Shown: piece after piece, positions 1 to 13,200 of the stretch
How the letters are laid out: each line of letters begins with the position of its first letter
How positions within the stretch are numbered: the first letter of the stretch is position 1
Source: Atherix ibis
Lineage: Eukaryota > Arthropoda > Insecta > Diptera > Athericidae
Assembly: GCA_958298945.1 (NCBI GenBank)
Contig: OY282607.1
Coordinates: 79,786,868-79,850,867 of the forward strand
Direction: 5' to 3'
Length of the DNA: 64,000 bases
Position numbers and translations under genes: made by a program
Notes under the pieces: generated by a model
The model's input: the letters and a program-made list of their open reading frames with translations, nothing else
Told to the model about the DNA's origin: nothing
The model's database searches: none

Positions 1-2849
1 ATTAATGAAATACAAGATAGACAATTAAGGGATATGAGTGTCCTAGAGGTATAGGAAAAATCCCAAAAAAGTGTCAAATAGCGTCCATATGAAATGACTC
101 CTGAGTTGATGAATGAAAAATGGATTCGGCAGGATAGGGGCAAACTACTAATATTTGCAGTTCTGAAAAATATGTTATAGTATATATTTGATAGGACTCT
201 GAGTATGTATTCTACTATGACCTCTTAAATCCAAATAAAATAACGTCTGCTAATGATTACTGAAACAAACTGGTAAAATTTTATAAAGTTGTATAAAAAA
301 ATATCGGCAAATAGCAACCAAAAAAGGAACATGATTCATGTTACATGTTGCAAGGACTATAAAAGGAAACCAATTTTTATAAAATTCATATAAATACATC
401 TCTTGACACTTATTCCCAATAAAAAAAAATACCAATACATCTACAAAAAAAATCATATTTTTAATAGAAAACTCTAAATAACTGATTAATTGCAATTTAT
501 AAAACTCCACTTAATACTATCTGCACATCACTTCAGTTGTTCCATTTGAAATTTTTATTTATTAAAGAAAATATTTACGAATTGATAGCAAAATCAAAAA
601 CCTCATTAAAATATCAAAAAAAAAAAAAAAACAAATAATAATAATAATCAACAAAATATAAACTGAGATGGTTGAAAAATTTATTGTATCTGTTAGAGAT
701 ATTCAAATTCATTCGTTTCTAATCAAAGTTGGAAAAGAGTTCTGTAAAAAATGTATTATGACCGCTAAACTATTCACAAATCAGATAAATATCAAAAGAA
801 AAATATTGTCCATCTTGCCCCCCTTTGGTCTTGAACATTTTTATTATGTCTGAGATATGAACATAAAATTTAATTCCTTTTTTTTACCTAGACAAAAACA
901 AAATATTTTAATTCGTTTTTATTTTTATTTTACCAAACATCGAGAAATGTCTCCGCTTGCACGTGGAAGAAATTCGTAGACGGTTTCAGGCAATAAAAGT
1001 TGCTTTATATTTATTTTCTCTGTTCTATGCTATGCTTTTTAAAAAAATGGCAAGATTTTGATTTTGGACATGGAAAAAAGGACAATATAAAAATTTAATT
1101 TATGGCATAGTTCAACGTACCATACGAGATGTCTTCCATGTTGGGACTCAAAGAGATTTCGTTTGATTGGCCAAACTGCAAATACCATTTACCCATCCGT
1201 CCATGCGCGTGTTTTCTTTGTATATTTCGACGATAGCATCACATCAGACCAGTTGTTATATAATCGCAGTGATTTCACGATATCTTTCGGATAAATCGCG
1301 GCCTTAACCTGGTCAGTTTTCTGCATTAATTTGCATTTGCGCAAAGAACATGGCCCTGGGCACTGGGGAGGTGTCACCATGCGCATTTGTCGTATTATCC
1401 GATGAATGTTTAAAATGGACTGAGTGTGGCATTTGTCTGCTCCTCTCAGGATAAGGTCCCAAAATGATCAGTCAATCGCGGTTATTCTATTTTGGAAACC
1501 GACCATGCCAGGTAATTAACAGTTCTGCAATTTACAATTTTCAATGTCGTTAATCCTATCTGATTGGATCATTGACTTGCATTACACGATTAGGGTCTCA
1601 AATAGAAAACTTCACTTTGTCACCAACGATCCCATCGCATCATGTCACTATCGACACTCGTTGGGCTAACAAATTTTAACTTTAATCGAACTGTGAGCGA
1701 TTGACTTTCGTATCCACCTTTAACCGACTGCAAGAGAACATCCAATTAACTTTCATCAAATATATTTTTGCTAGTCTCTCAAAAAAAAACTATCCTCGAA
1801 ATATGTTTTCGATTATGTAGAGTTCATTGTTTTATGAAAAATGATTTATTCATATTTATTTGCAATTAAATTTTTAGTAAAAAAAACTGCACTATGAACA
1901 AAAGCCAGACAGTTGTTGTTGCTGTCTTTCTGAACCTATACCTTATTAAGAAACTTTAATTAGAGGGCCAAGCAAAATTCTATCTTAAATGCATTTTGAT
2001 AATAATAGATTTTGATTAATTAAATGCCGTCATAAATTGTTTTTTTATAGTTTTAATTAATATTGAGCAACACTAAAGGCCATTTGAATATAGGATAATC
2101 TAGGACCTATTCGAACTCAATTGCGTTTGTGTATTAGTCGAAAAACTGTACGATGTTGCCAAATCAGAGGTCATATCTGTTAAGATTTTTACTGAAATGT
2201 CAATTTTTATACCACGAAAAATCATGCCATTTGGCTGCAACTAAAGGTTATGTAATCAGCTGGATTTTAACCCAGTAGCTTTGTATACTATTTGTTCAAA
2301 TTTTTATAACAAAAAAACCATTAGAGAGAAAAATACTTTTCTTCAAATATGCAACTATAAATTTAATAAACGACAGAATTATCCATTTTATAGTTTGTAA
2401 AATATAATTCTGTTATTTGATAATTAATAAACAAAAATATTATTAACGATAAAATTTATTTAGATTATGATAAACCATTTTATATAATAGATTTCTGCAA
2501 AATTGGGTTTTCTGTCGTAGCCACGTTTTTGAAGGAAGCTCATTTCTCGTCTGATGGACACATTGATTAGGAAACGTATCATATATAAAGTTTTGAAAGT
2601 CCACAAATAACTGTTTAGAAGGCATTATACAGGGTGCTTTTTATGTTCCAGGTCGATTTTGTTTGGCCGCCATTTTGGTTTGGATGACATTTGTCTATTG
2701 GCATTTGACAGTCGTGATTAATAACAATTTATTAGTGAGCATCTATCACCGAAATAACGTGTTGAAAATATTAAATCATTTTATTTAAATAATTGTTCAA
2801 TTGTGAATACGCGGAGAAAATTATGTGACTTTTTTGGTATTAATCATTA
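1..2849. other. AT-rich DNA, no gene seen
   Basis: Only short ORFs with no recognisable product. 1090-1740 is somewhat less AT-rich. ATACAGGGTGCTTTTTATG at 2626-2644 looks like a transposon end, but no partner end was found. Confidence 0.5.
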
Positions 2850-4205
2850 TTAGACATTTTCAGTGGAAATTTTCAGATGAAATTTTTAGTAGGAATTTTC
2901 AGTAGGAATTTTTAGTAGAATTTTCAGTAGAAATTTTCAGTAGAAATTTTTAGTAGACATTTTCAGTGGAAATTTTCAGAAGAAATTTTCAGTAGGAATT
3001 TTCAGTAGGAATTTTCAGAAGAAATATTCAGAAGAAATTTTTAGTAGGAAGTTTCAGTAGAAATTTTCAGTAGACATTTTTAGTAGACATTTTCAGTGGA
3101 AATTTTCAGAAGAAATTTTCAGTAGGAATTTTCATTAGGAATTTTTAGTAGAAATTTTCAGTAGAAATTTTCAGTAGGATTTTTCAGTAGAAATTTTCAG
3201 TAGAAATTTTCAGTAGAAATTTTCAGTAGAAATTTTCAGTAGAAATTTTCAGTAGAAATTTTTAGTAGGATTTTCAGTAGGATTTTTCAGTAGAAATTTT
3301 CAGTAGAAATTTTCAGTAAAAATTTTCAGTAGAAATTTTTAGTAGAAATTTTCAGTAGAAATTTTCAGTTGCAATTTTCAGTAGGATTTTACAGTAGAAA
3401 TTTTTAAAAGCAATTTTCAGTGGAAATTTTCAGTAGGAATTTTCAGTAGGAATTTTCAGTAGGATTTTTTGTAGGATTTTTCAGTAGGAATTTTTATTAG
3501 AAATTTTTAGTTGCAATTTTCGGTACGATTTTACAGTAGAAATTTTTAAAAGCAATTTTCAGTGGAAATTTTCAGTAGGAATTTTCAGTAGGAATTTTCA
3601 GTAGGATTTTTTGTAGGATTTTTCAGTAGGAATTTTTATTAGAAATTTTTAGTTGCAATTTTCAGTACGATTTTACAGTAGAAATTTTTAAAAGAAATTT
3701 TCAGTGGAAATTTTCAGTAGGAATTTTCAGTAGGAATTTTCAGTAGAAATTTTTAGAAGAAATTTTCAGTAGAAATTTTCAGTAGAAATTTTCACTAGGA
3801 TTTTTAGTAGGATTTTCCAGTAGGAATTTTTAGTACAAATTTTCAGTAGGAATATTCAATACGAATTTTCAGTAAAAATTTTCAGTAGGAATTTTCAGTA
3901 AAAATTTTCAGTAGGGAATTTTCAGTAGGAATTTTCAGTAGTATTTTTCGGTAGAATTTTTTACTAAGATTTTTCAGTAGAATTTTTCAGTAGGGATTTT
4001 CAAAAGCATTTTTCAGTAGGACTTTTCTGTAGGATTTTTCAGTAGAAATTTTCTGTAGAATTTTTAGTAGGAATTTTCAGTAGACATTTTCAATGGGATT
4101 TTTTAGTAGAAATTTTCAGTAGGAATTTTTCTTATAAATTTTTAGTAGGAATTTTCAGTAGGAATTTTTAGTAGGAATTGTCAGTAGGAATTTTTAGTCG
4201 GATTT
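2850..4205. repeat. 13-bp minisatellite (CAGTAGAAATTTT)n with 142-bp higher-order unit
   Basis: About 100 degenerate copies of CAGTAGAAATTTT / CAGTAGGAATTTT. A higher-order block starting at GTTGCAATTTTC recurs at 3368, 3510 and 3652, exactly 142 bp apart (about eleven monomers). The unit length is not a multiple of three and all frames are interrupted, so it is not coding. Confidence 0.95.
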
Positions 4206-5907
4206 CTAATTAATAAATTATCTTTTTAATTTACACTGACATTCACAATAGTTGAAAAAAAAAGAAAAATAGTTTTTTTTAATAAAAATCCATTTGACAG
4301 GTCATATAATTTTTATAGTAAAAGTAACTAAAATGACCTTATGGTTCTTGTTTGAAAGACCTTACGTACAAACAAACAATCATTGATATAAACCTAAGCT
4401 TTTGCTCCTTTTTAACAGTTAATTGTCGTTGCAATATTTCCCATTACTCGAATATTAAATAAGTAGAAATTTTATCGTTTTTCTGATTATTTTATTGCAT
4501 TTAAATTATTTGAAAGCGTGCAAAACATCAAAAAAATTGTTTTAATTTTACTATTTTTAATAGAGGTGATAATAATTCCAACAACAACTCTATTAGAAAT
4601 TATGTTTACTTATCTTGACTGTAAGGTCTAAAGTAAAATTGTCTTGTTCGGTTATTTTTCTAGTTGCTGTTTTGAACTGTGACCATTGGTGGTAAAAACC
4701 GAAGAAGTTAAAATAAAATTCAATCTGACAAAATAAATAAATCCGCATTACCGAATCATGTAGACGACTTCGATGAATTTAATTACTAATTAAAGCCAAT
4801 CTAAATGATTATGAGATTTTTCACAAATGAATTTGTTTTTAATTTAACAGCAAAATATTTACAGTCAACCAAGCGAAGTAATTTGCATCCGATTTAAAGA
4901 AAACTTCAGTAATGTTGGTAAAAAAAATGCTTTCTCAAAAAATCTAAAATCAAGACTTTTTTAATAACAAAATCATTTTTTTCTGTTTTTGTTACCAAAA
5001 TTTCTTCATAATTATCTTATCCGATAGATTTTTTCCTCTCGTCTTAGTTAAAAATTGTATTTAAAAACTAAACAAGAAAGTGACTTAAAACTTATATTGC
5101 CTATTCTTCCTCAAATTAGGATTAACATTTTGATAAAAATAACTATTCTTTTGATGCTTTTTAAGTCGTATCTTAGCAGACATTGTCAATTATCACCAAG
5201 TAAAAGTCAGGCCATTGAATTTAAAACTATAATATGAACCCAATCTGCTCAAATCATTACACTCAAAAAATTTAATGAACAAATAACAACCAAACAAGGA
5301 TGGCAACCTAAGAAAGTAATATTTCCATTTTATTATTTTGGTCAGCTCTGTTAATGCATGTAGAAATTCGATCGGCCATATTATTTTATTTTGACAGTTA
5401 CTGAAATCGATCGCTTCACCCATAATTTTTAAAATGGAGGAAAGTTGAAATCCGAGCTGTTATAAAGACTTTCTATTTGAAAGGAAAAATTGCCAAGATG
5501 AGTTTTTAAAAAAAGTTTTAATGATGAAGATTTTGAAAAAAGTTTTAATAACGAAAAAATGGTTTGAAATATTTTTAATCTACAGAAAATAATCTAAACA
5601 AATTTTAAATAACTTTAAAGTATCTGCGATATTTTTTAATTACAAAAAATATCTAAAAAGTTTTTTGGTTATAAAGAAAAAGATCTAAAATTGTATTTTT
5701 AATAATAACATAGTATTGCATTTGCTTAACGCAGAATAAAAATGCATTTACTCGTATTCCGAATATCAGTAGCAGTTTTTGGAAAATAAAAGACCTTTCT
5801 TCTAGCATCGATGAAGTATGGATTTACCAATATACCATTGAAATGGAAAGGCAGTCAAAATAGTGGTTTGAAAACAAAGGGAAAGTTGCTGGGAGTGGCA
5901 AGGAAAA
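4206..5907. other. AT-rich DNA, no gene seen
   Basis: Follows the minisatellite. ORFs here are under 80 codons and biased to Ile/Leu/Lys/Phe, as expected by chance. Confidence 0.5.
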
Positions 5908-6204
5908 GTGTGGTTCTATAATGACAATACGCTTGCTCAGTTAGTCAGAATTAAATTTTCATATCGTTCAACATCCACCATATTTACCAGATTTGGCGCC
6001 ATCGGACTCCAGCCTCTTCCCGATACTGAAAACATTCGAGTCTTAAAAGAGATCCCCATCGGATGAAGAAACCATAGACGCTGTAAATAGTTATTTTGAG
6101 TATACTAAAGAAAGCTTCTCCCGAGATAAAATCGACAAACTTGAGAGACTTTGGACAAAATGTATTGAGTTTACTTTGGAAAATAAAAGCAATTTTTTTT
6201 AACT
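5908..6204 (+). pseudogene. mariner transposase C-terminal relic
   Basis: The plus-strand frame reads KVWFYNDN, matching the second catalytic block (HHDN in relatives). After a frame change it reads QHPPYLPDLAPSD, the third-Asp block, then a typical mariner C-terminus (KLERLWTKCIEF) to a stop at 6202. The frame is broken by a shift near 5962 and an in-frame TAA near 6044. The N-terminal half is absent. Confidence 0.7.
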
Positions 6205-6359
6205 ACCACTCGGGCCATATTGCGTTTATTTTCATGTAACTTTTTAAAGTGGTATTACAGCCCTTCTTAATTTTGTTTTTATAAAGTAATCTGCAACAAG
6301 AATATTTATTCGATGAATTAACTTAAAAACAATATAATAAAAGAAATTATTCGTGTCTA

Positions 6360-6475
6360 AAAAAGGGATTCTCGTCGGAAGAGGATTCATAGACGCTTTA
6401 AATAAATATTTCGTGAAACTTGAACTAAGCCACTTCCGCCGAGAGGGGATCGAAAAGCTGGAGATTGAAAAATAA
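6360..6475 (+). pseudogene. Second mariner C-terminal fragment
   Basis: The frame reads FIDALNKYFVKLELSHFR and then REGIEKLE. This matches the end of mariner transposases (YF..L..SHF..GI..LE). It is a separate, diverged copy just downstream of the previous relic, with nothing else of the element visible. Confidence 0.5.
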
Positions 6476-9406
6476 AATTGTAATTGTTTTTAATGCAGTT
6501 CTGAAAACTTTCAAAACACAATAGATAGAACCACCTAAATATCTTATAGAAATATGATTCTCTAGAATTTTTTTTTTAATTTCAATAAATAATAAATAGA
6601 AAATAATTAAATAAAAAATTAAAAACATTAAATTGGCTTTTCCTTTTTAACTAGAAAATTGTTTTTTTATATGAACAATAATAAAAGCTTGTTTTTTTGT
6701 AAACTACGATTAATAAAACAAAAACAAAAACCAATTCAATTTGGCAGAATTTTAAAAACCCAAATCATTTTTTGCAAAATGAAAGTAAATTCCTCGCTTA
6801 CTCATAGTGGTTAGCTAGTTGATTGTACAGGAAACGGTAAGAGTGATCAGAATGCATTTCTTACTCATTGAACTCGTAATTAATTAATTGCTTTCGCTTC
6901 GATTGCACCTTTCCGAGCAATTAAACATTTCGCGACGCGCTACTATCATCAGAATGTTAGGCCCAACATAACATTGCACTGGCGTGAAAGAGGCCTGCAA
7001 CAGGAGCTGAAGTTTTGTTATTGTTGGACCACTGCATCTATCGGCCGAGCATCTGACAGAAACAAGAGCCAAACGAAAGCCTCCCGTCCCTACCGTCATT
7101 GCAGCCTTATACCAACTATATACTTTGCTGGGTTCTTGTGAATTTTATGCCTGGAACCTGATTCGGTGCACCACGTTCAATTATGACCTTTTAGGTTTCG
7201 TGTCTACTGACGCGTCGGTTTCGCACATTGCACATTGCACTTGACTGACTAATGACTTGTGCTCTTTTGACATGTTTTGTACACGGTGTTATGCTTTTAA
7301 TACGATGTTATGCCATGTACGCTTGTAGGAGTCCCTGGTCCTCTGCTGCCGATATTGTACAAGTGAATTAGGGATGCGAGATGATTTAGTCAACGTTTCA
7401 TTGCACATTTTTCTGCGTAAAATTTTTCAACAGGCATACCAGTAGTTTCAATCGCAACATGAATAACCAAATTAAAATAAGATTAAACGAAAATTTGCAA
7501 ATTATTCTTCGACACTTGGAATTTAGCTGTTGTTTATTTGATAGTTTAAATAAATGGTATTTTTCTTGTTGTTGTAAAAAAGGTTTTTTTAAGACATGCG
7601 CCATGATCTAAAAACTATTTGGCCATCACAAAAAATCCTCATATAACTTGATTCACTTTTATGTGATTAGAGAATGGTTTTTAAAACAGTTTTATTCCAA
7701 GGTGTGGAAAGAGGCTTATAGAAAAGCAAAAAATTCTCGATTTTAAAGTTCTTTTAATATTTGATAAAATATCCAATCAAAAATATTAAAAGAATATTAA
7801 AGAATTGTATGGTCAAAAAGAGTTTGAATGAACAGAAAAAGGAACTTAATCTTAAAAATATGTTGTAGTAACGTTAGTCTTAGTAGAATAGTTAACGAAG
7901 ATCGTTTCGTTGAAAGGAGCGCTAAATTTAGTAAAATTATTCTTCCAAAAATATACCCAAAGTAAGAGCAATTAGTATCAAGCAGTTCATTCTTGCCATA
8001 AAATATAAGAACTCCAAATGATGCTGAAGAAAGTTCAGAGTATGCGAATATGTCATAGTCAAAAAATAACGAAAAAAAACATTTTCCAGCACATATTAAC
8101 ATTTAATATTCAAAAAATTCCTTTAATATAAACATTCTTTTTATTTACATTTATATTTAATTTTTAAAGGCAAATACCTCCTTTTTTTGTAAAAAAAATT
8201 ATTTTAAATAGCATTCAGAGTTGTTACTTTTTATTGCTGACTCTAGGAACTTTTTTTTTAAAATGCAAAAACGAGAATGACTAAAGATTATATTAGATCA
8301 AGGATGTGTCAATTCTTTTTCTTCGAACTAAATCCCATTTTAATATAATTTTATCTACCTAAATATAATCAAATATTTATGTATGTCCTCCAAAATGAAC
8401 AAAATTTTATAAAAAAGACTTTATTATTTAAAATTAGAAATACAAATTTTTAAAGGTAAAACGGTAAATACATACAAACGTTCACGACTTACTTATAAAA
8501 AGTAAGCATATTTATTTTTTTTGCTTAGAAAATATAAAAACTGTTTATTTTAGCCTAAAATTTACTTTTTATAAAGGTAGACTGTTTATTTTGTTATATA
8601 TTAGTGTATTCATAAAAATATTTAGATTCTTAAGAAGTTGAAGTTGAAACAAAAATTCATTGAGTGCAAAAGGATAAACTGAAAGTAAGGAATGAACATT
8701 TTTCAAAAGAGTTTTAATTACGAAAGAGGATTTGAAATATTTTTAAGTTACAGAAAATTAAGGATCTGAGATATTTTTAAATCACAAAATTATATCTAAA
8801 AATAGTTTTATTCATGAAATCATGTTTTAAAATATATTTTTGATTATAGAAAAAGAATGTAAAAAATGCGATTTAAAATAGTTTTTAATTATTTAAAAGG
8901 ATAGACAAATTTTTAAATAAATTATATTGAATATTTTTAAATCACCAAAAATGATCTGAAAAATACAGAAAAGAAGGTAAAAAGTAATTCAATAATTTTT
9001 TCGGTGATGTAAAAATGTATCACAAAAAAGGATTAAAAAAGTTATAAATTACCAATAAAGATATGAAATATTTTGTTGAATCGTGACAACAGGATCTAAA
9101 CAATTTCTATATCACCAAGAAGGATCTAAACAAATTTTTTAAATTACATAAAAGACCTGAAAATTAAATTACGGAAAAGGTTCTAAAAATTTCCTAATCA
9201 GAAAAATAAGACTCTATCTTTAATGACTAAGCGTTCTTAAGTCACAAAAAAAACACTTATTGTAAAATGTTTGTTATTCACTAAAATGGATCTTAAATGA
9301 TTTTATGGTTAAGCCTAAAGTTATGGTTGTCAATCGAAAATTATGGCCCCCACATTTGAAAATCTTTTAAATATATTTTCAAAGCTTTTCAATTATTAAT
9401 TCCAAC
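6476..9406. other. Noncoding; less AT-rich island at about 6880-7390
   Basis: No supported gene. The island 6880-7390 stands out in composition and could be conserved regulatory DNA; no motif is conclusive. Confidence 0.45.
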
Positions 9407-10250
9407 ACGAGGTCTGTTCAAAAAGTATCGCGAATTTTGAATTTTCGCGGGTTGCGTATATTCGATTTTCGATTTTTTGTGGCGTTATGTTGGTACTCAA
9501 GTGTTTCACTTATGCCGACAAGTTTAACCGTTTTTAATGTTCAGTTAACTTTTGACAGCTGCTTTGTTTGCACGTGTTTTAGCACGTCTTCGATTTTTGC
9601 TCATTTTCGAACAAAAACAGCATCGTATTAACATTGATAAGGAGCAATGTTAACGCATTAACATTGCGACAACCCAAAGTTGCTCCAAACGGTCATAACT
9701 GGTGACGAATCATGGGTTTATGGTTATGACGTGGAAAGCAAAGCTCAATCATCCCAATGGAAGCTGCCGCACGAGCCAAGACCGAAAAAAGCGAACCAAG
9801 CTCGGTCAAATGTGAAGGTTTTGAAAACAATTTTCTTTGATTGCAGGGACGTGGTGCATCATGAGTTCTTACCACAGGGTAGAACGATCAATGAGCAATA
9901 TTACCTTCAAAATATGCGCAAGTTGCGTGAGGCAATCCGCCAGAAATGCCCGGATTTGTGGAAGAACAAAAATTGGCTTTTGCACCATTATAACGCCCCT
10001 GCTCACGCATCGTTGCTTGTGCGCGAATTTTTGGACAAAAACAACACACTAATAATGCCGCAGCCACCGTATTCCCCAGATCTGGCCCCCTGTGACTTTT
10101 TGTTGTTCCCGAAACTGATTCTTTGATCCAGTAACTGAACATTCAAAATGGCCAAACTTGTCGACATAAGTGAGAGACATGAGTACCAACATAACGCCAC
10201 AAAAAAAATCTAAAATCGAATATACGTAACCCGCGAAAATGTAACTAAAC
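9407..10250 (+). mobile_element. mariner-like element with long terminal inverted repeats
   Basis: Both ends carry the same sequence of about 110-130 bp in opposite orientation: TTTTCGCGGGTTGCGTATAT near 9443, and its complement near 10220-10240, continuing through GGCGTTATGTTGGTACTCA. Between them is only the 3' part of a transposase, so this is an internally deleted copy with long TIRs. Confidence 0.75.
9671..10126 (+). pseudogene. mariner DD34D transposase fragment, second catalytic Asp lost
   Basis: An open frame covers the catalytic core. The first Asp block is VITGDESWVYGYD. The second reads LLHHYNAPAH, where relatives have HHDNAPAH. The third is YSPDLAPCDFLLFP. There are 34 residues between the second position and the last Asp, which is the mariner spacing. 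The N-terminal HTH half is missing and the C-terminus is cut soon after the third block. The D-to-Y change alone would abolish catalysis. Confidence 0.8.
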
Positions 10251-13200
10251 ATCGTAAGCATTTTTGTGATTCGACGACATCTTTAAAATGTTATCAACGA
10301 CATCTTTGTGGGAAAATTGTCAGTCTAAATATTGACTTATTCTAAGAAAAATAAATATATATAATAGTTTACTTATCTACTTACATAAATTTGAATAAGA
10401 TAGATCCTTGAGTAAAATGACATCAGAGTTTCTAAAAACAATACACATTTTCATAACAAACCATTTTCTAAATTTTAAGAGATATCTACTTTCTTAAGGT
10501 CACATACCATTTACCTTCTTAATAGACTCCAGTTTCTAAAAAAAATTCTAATTTAACTCTAATTATAAAAAAATATCCTTTTTAATACAAAAAACAAAAT
10601 TGTTCAATTCAATTTGAACAAATTATTTTCTATTCAGACTAACTAAGCAGTAATTTATGGCCATTAGTACAACCAAATAGTCCCGATATTGGCTACCGTC
10701 TTCATTTTGAATTTAACCAATTACTTTATAAATATTATATATTAAAATAGTAAGCAAAAGATAATCTATACTTCAACCCATTTTAAATATGATAAATCAT
10801 CTTTAAAAATGGAGCCGATTATACAAATTTTTTTTTTCCTTTTATATGATTTTTACTGATAGTGCACACAATTGGTGAATTGCATCCTTTTACTCCTTCA
10901 AGAATGATTTAGTATCTAAAATGAAATCGAAATAAATACAAAGACCTTCCTTCCAACTATACTCCTAATTATTTAATGATAGATTAGAATAAAATTTTTG
11001 TATTTTTAGGTCATAAGAGAAAACAAAGAAATATGCTCGCGTGGCATTTGCATGTTTGTCATTCTTTATTATTTAATTTGTTATAGCAACAAAAAAAAAT
11101 AAAAGAGCAAAAAATGCAATTGCATACATCGATGTATGCAAGTGAAAATATTTTGTAACTTACAACTCTTGGCATGCAAATGTATAAATGTACAAATACT
11201 TATCAGTTCTTCTCTTGCAAGGACAAGCACACAAGTTTGGTTATGTCAAATTTTATTTTTTCGGGAACATGTAAGTACACGTGATTAAATTCAAGGAAAT
11301 TTGGTTGTATTGCCAAAATCAAATTCATTGAAGACGAAATATTTATTGTGTAGACTCGAAGGATAGGCTGAAAACCCTTAATGCACTGGGTTTCGACAAT
11401 GTTCAGGCATCTTTCTTTTAAAATTTCATCGATTTTCTCAAAATTCTTTTTTCTATCTTTCTTCTTTTTTTTTATTCATAATTTCTGATTATATCTGATT
11501 TTGTTAAAAAATTATTTATAAAATAAAATTACACACTAAATTTATATCCTTTATTAAGTATTTGGGGTTTCTTTTTTTGGAAGAAAAAGAAGAAAAAAAA
11601 CTTTTAAACTCGACAGTATCCTATTTTGTAGGTGTTGGTATATTATTTTAATATTGTTGTCAGTATTTATAGATGTAGTCGTTTATATTTCCAACAGAGT
11701 GTGAGCACAATAATAACACCTTCCATTTTATTAGCAAACCCTTATTTTGGTAGAGGTTTATGGAATCGAGCACGTCTCACTGTGTTTTTTATTGAAAGTT
11801 TTTGTGTAAAATTTCTTCTTTTGTGCATTTTCAGGTTTTCGGTAAATGTCATTACATGGATGAGTGATGCCGTAGGTAAACAACACGCGAGGTTACCGAC
11901 CGACCGCGTATAACCCTAAAAATAAAGGTGGGCCATACAATATTCACAGAGCATTTTTCGAGCTTTATTTATTACTACTTTTTCAAGAAACTCAACTCAA
12001 CACAACTCAGCTCAGCCCAACTCAGCTCAGTTCAGCTCAACTTGGATCAGCATGAATGCTTGTCGTCCTTTTTGCCTATACCCACCATACACTAAGTGGC
12101 ATTTCTCCTAAACAATGCCGACCAAATACTCCCACAACCAACAAACCTTGCTCCTTAGCTCCAAAGGCATCCCACAAAATGCATCAGGCTAACTGTAAAA
12201 TACCCTCTTGCCTAGTAGTTACAGAATTGTGAATTGTCGGAACGGCGGTACTGGAACGACTTCCAAATCCTTCTCAGCCACAACATTGTACATTCAGTTC
12301 CATATGCTCTTCATAAATTCCATTTCGGGCGATGATATTTTAAGGGAAGCTGACTAAGAAGTGTACGCGACACCCTCGTCCCACTGGCTCTACTTCAGCT
12401 CCACCATCAGCGATGCATTTTCTATTTAATACTTCGCGTCGTATTTATATTTTGCCATTTTTATACTTTTTATTATAATATATTTTGTTTGTTTTGTTTT
12501 TTCGCGTCTTTTTTTTATTTATATTGTTTCATAGAATATTTTATGATAGGAAAAAAAAGACAACAAAGAATCCTTCTAGCTTTTTCGGTTTATATTTTTC
12601 TTATTTTTATTTGAAAATGCGAAAGTGTACATTTGACTGTGTGTTTGTGTGTATGTGTGCGTTTCTGTATACATGTAGCGAGTGGGTGGATGGATGTGTT
12701 CTATGCAAAGGCAACTAAACTTTTCATGCAACCATGAAGGACACTTGAAGGTGGTGCATTGTAGAAATTTAGGTTAACGTTTGAGGATAAGAAACGGAAA
12801 AAAAATATCGAAGAAATTCGGAGAAAACTGACTTGAAATCAAGAAGTTAACTCTTTCCAAAAATTAAACCCAATCAATGGTTATGTGTACGTGTATCCAA
12901 ACTGATAGTATTATGTATGAGTGTGGTTTTGTATAGAATTTTTGTTTTTGACTTTAAAGAAGTTGCAGTGCACTGAATCAGAGAATAGCCTCGAAACTTT
13001 TGACATTATAGCAAGGATTAATATTATTAATAATTAATTTGAGCGTGAATACACTGGCAACTCTTACTGTTGATAAACTTTTGTTTAAGGAAATCAAATA
13101 ATTACACGACCAATGAATTTATAAGTAAAGGATTCTTCCACTCGCTTAATTTAATTGTAGATGTTTTCAAGAAAATATCATAATTATTTAACGGAATTTT

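Noticed and set aside
2850..4205. CRISPR array
   Set aside because: The 13-bp units are contiguous with no unique spacers, and the DNA is eukaryotic.
7797..8102. Minus-strand ORF of 101 codons
   Set aside because: Low-complexity Phe/Leu/Ile content in AT-rich DNA; no signature.
11632..11913. Exon-like stretch ending near CCGTAG|GTAAAC after a TTTTCAG
   Set aside because: The splice-like words flank only about 41 bases with no family match and no partner exons.
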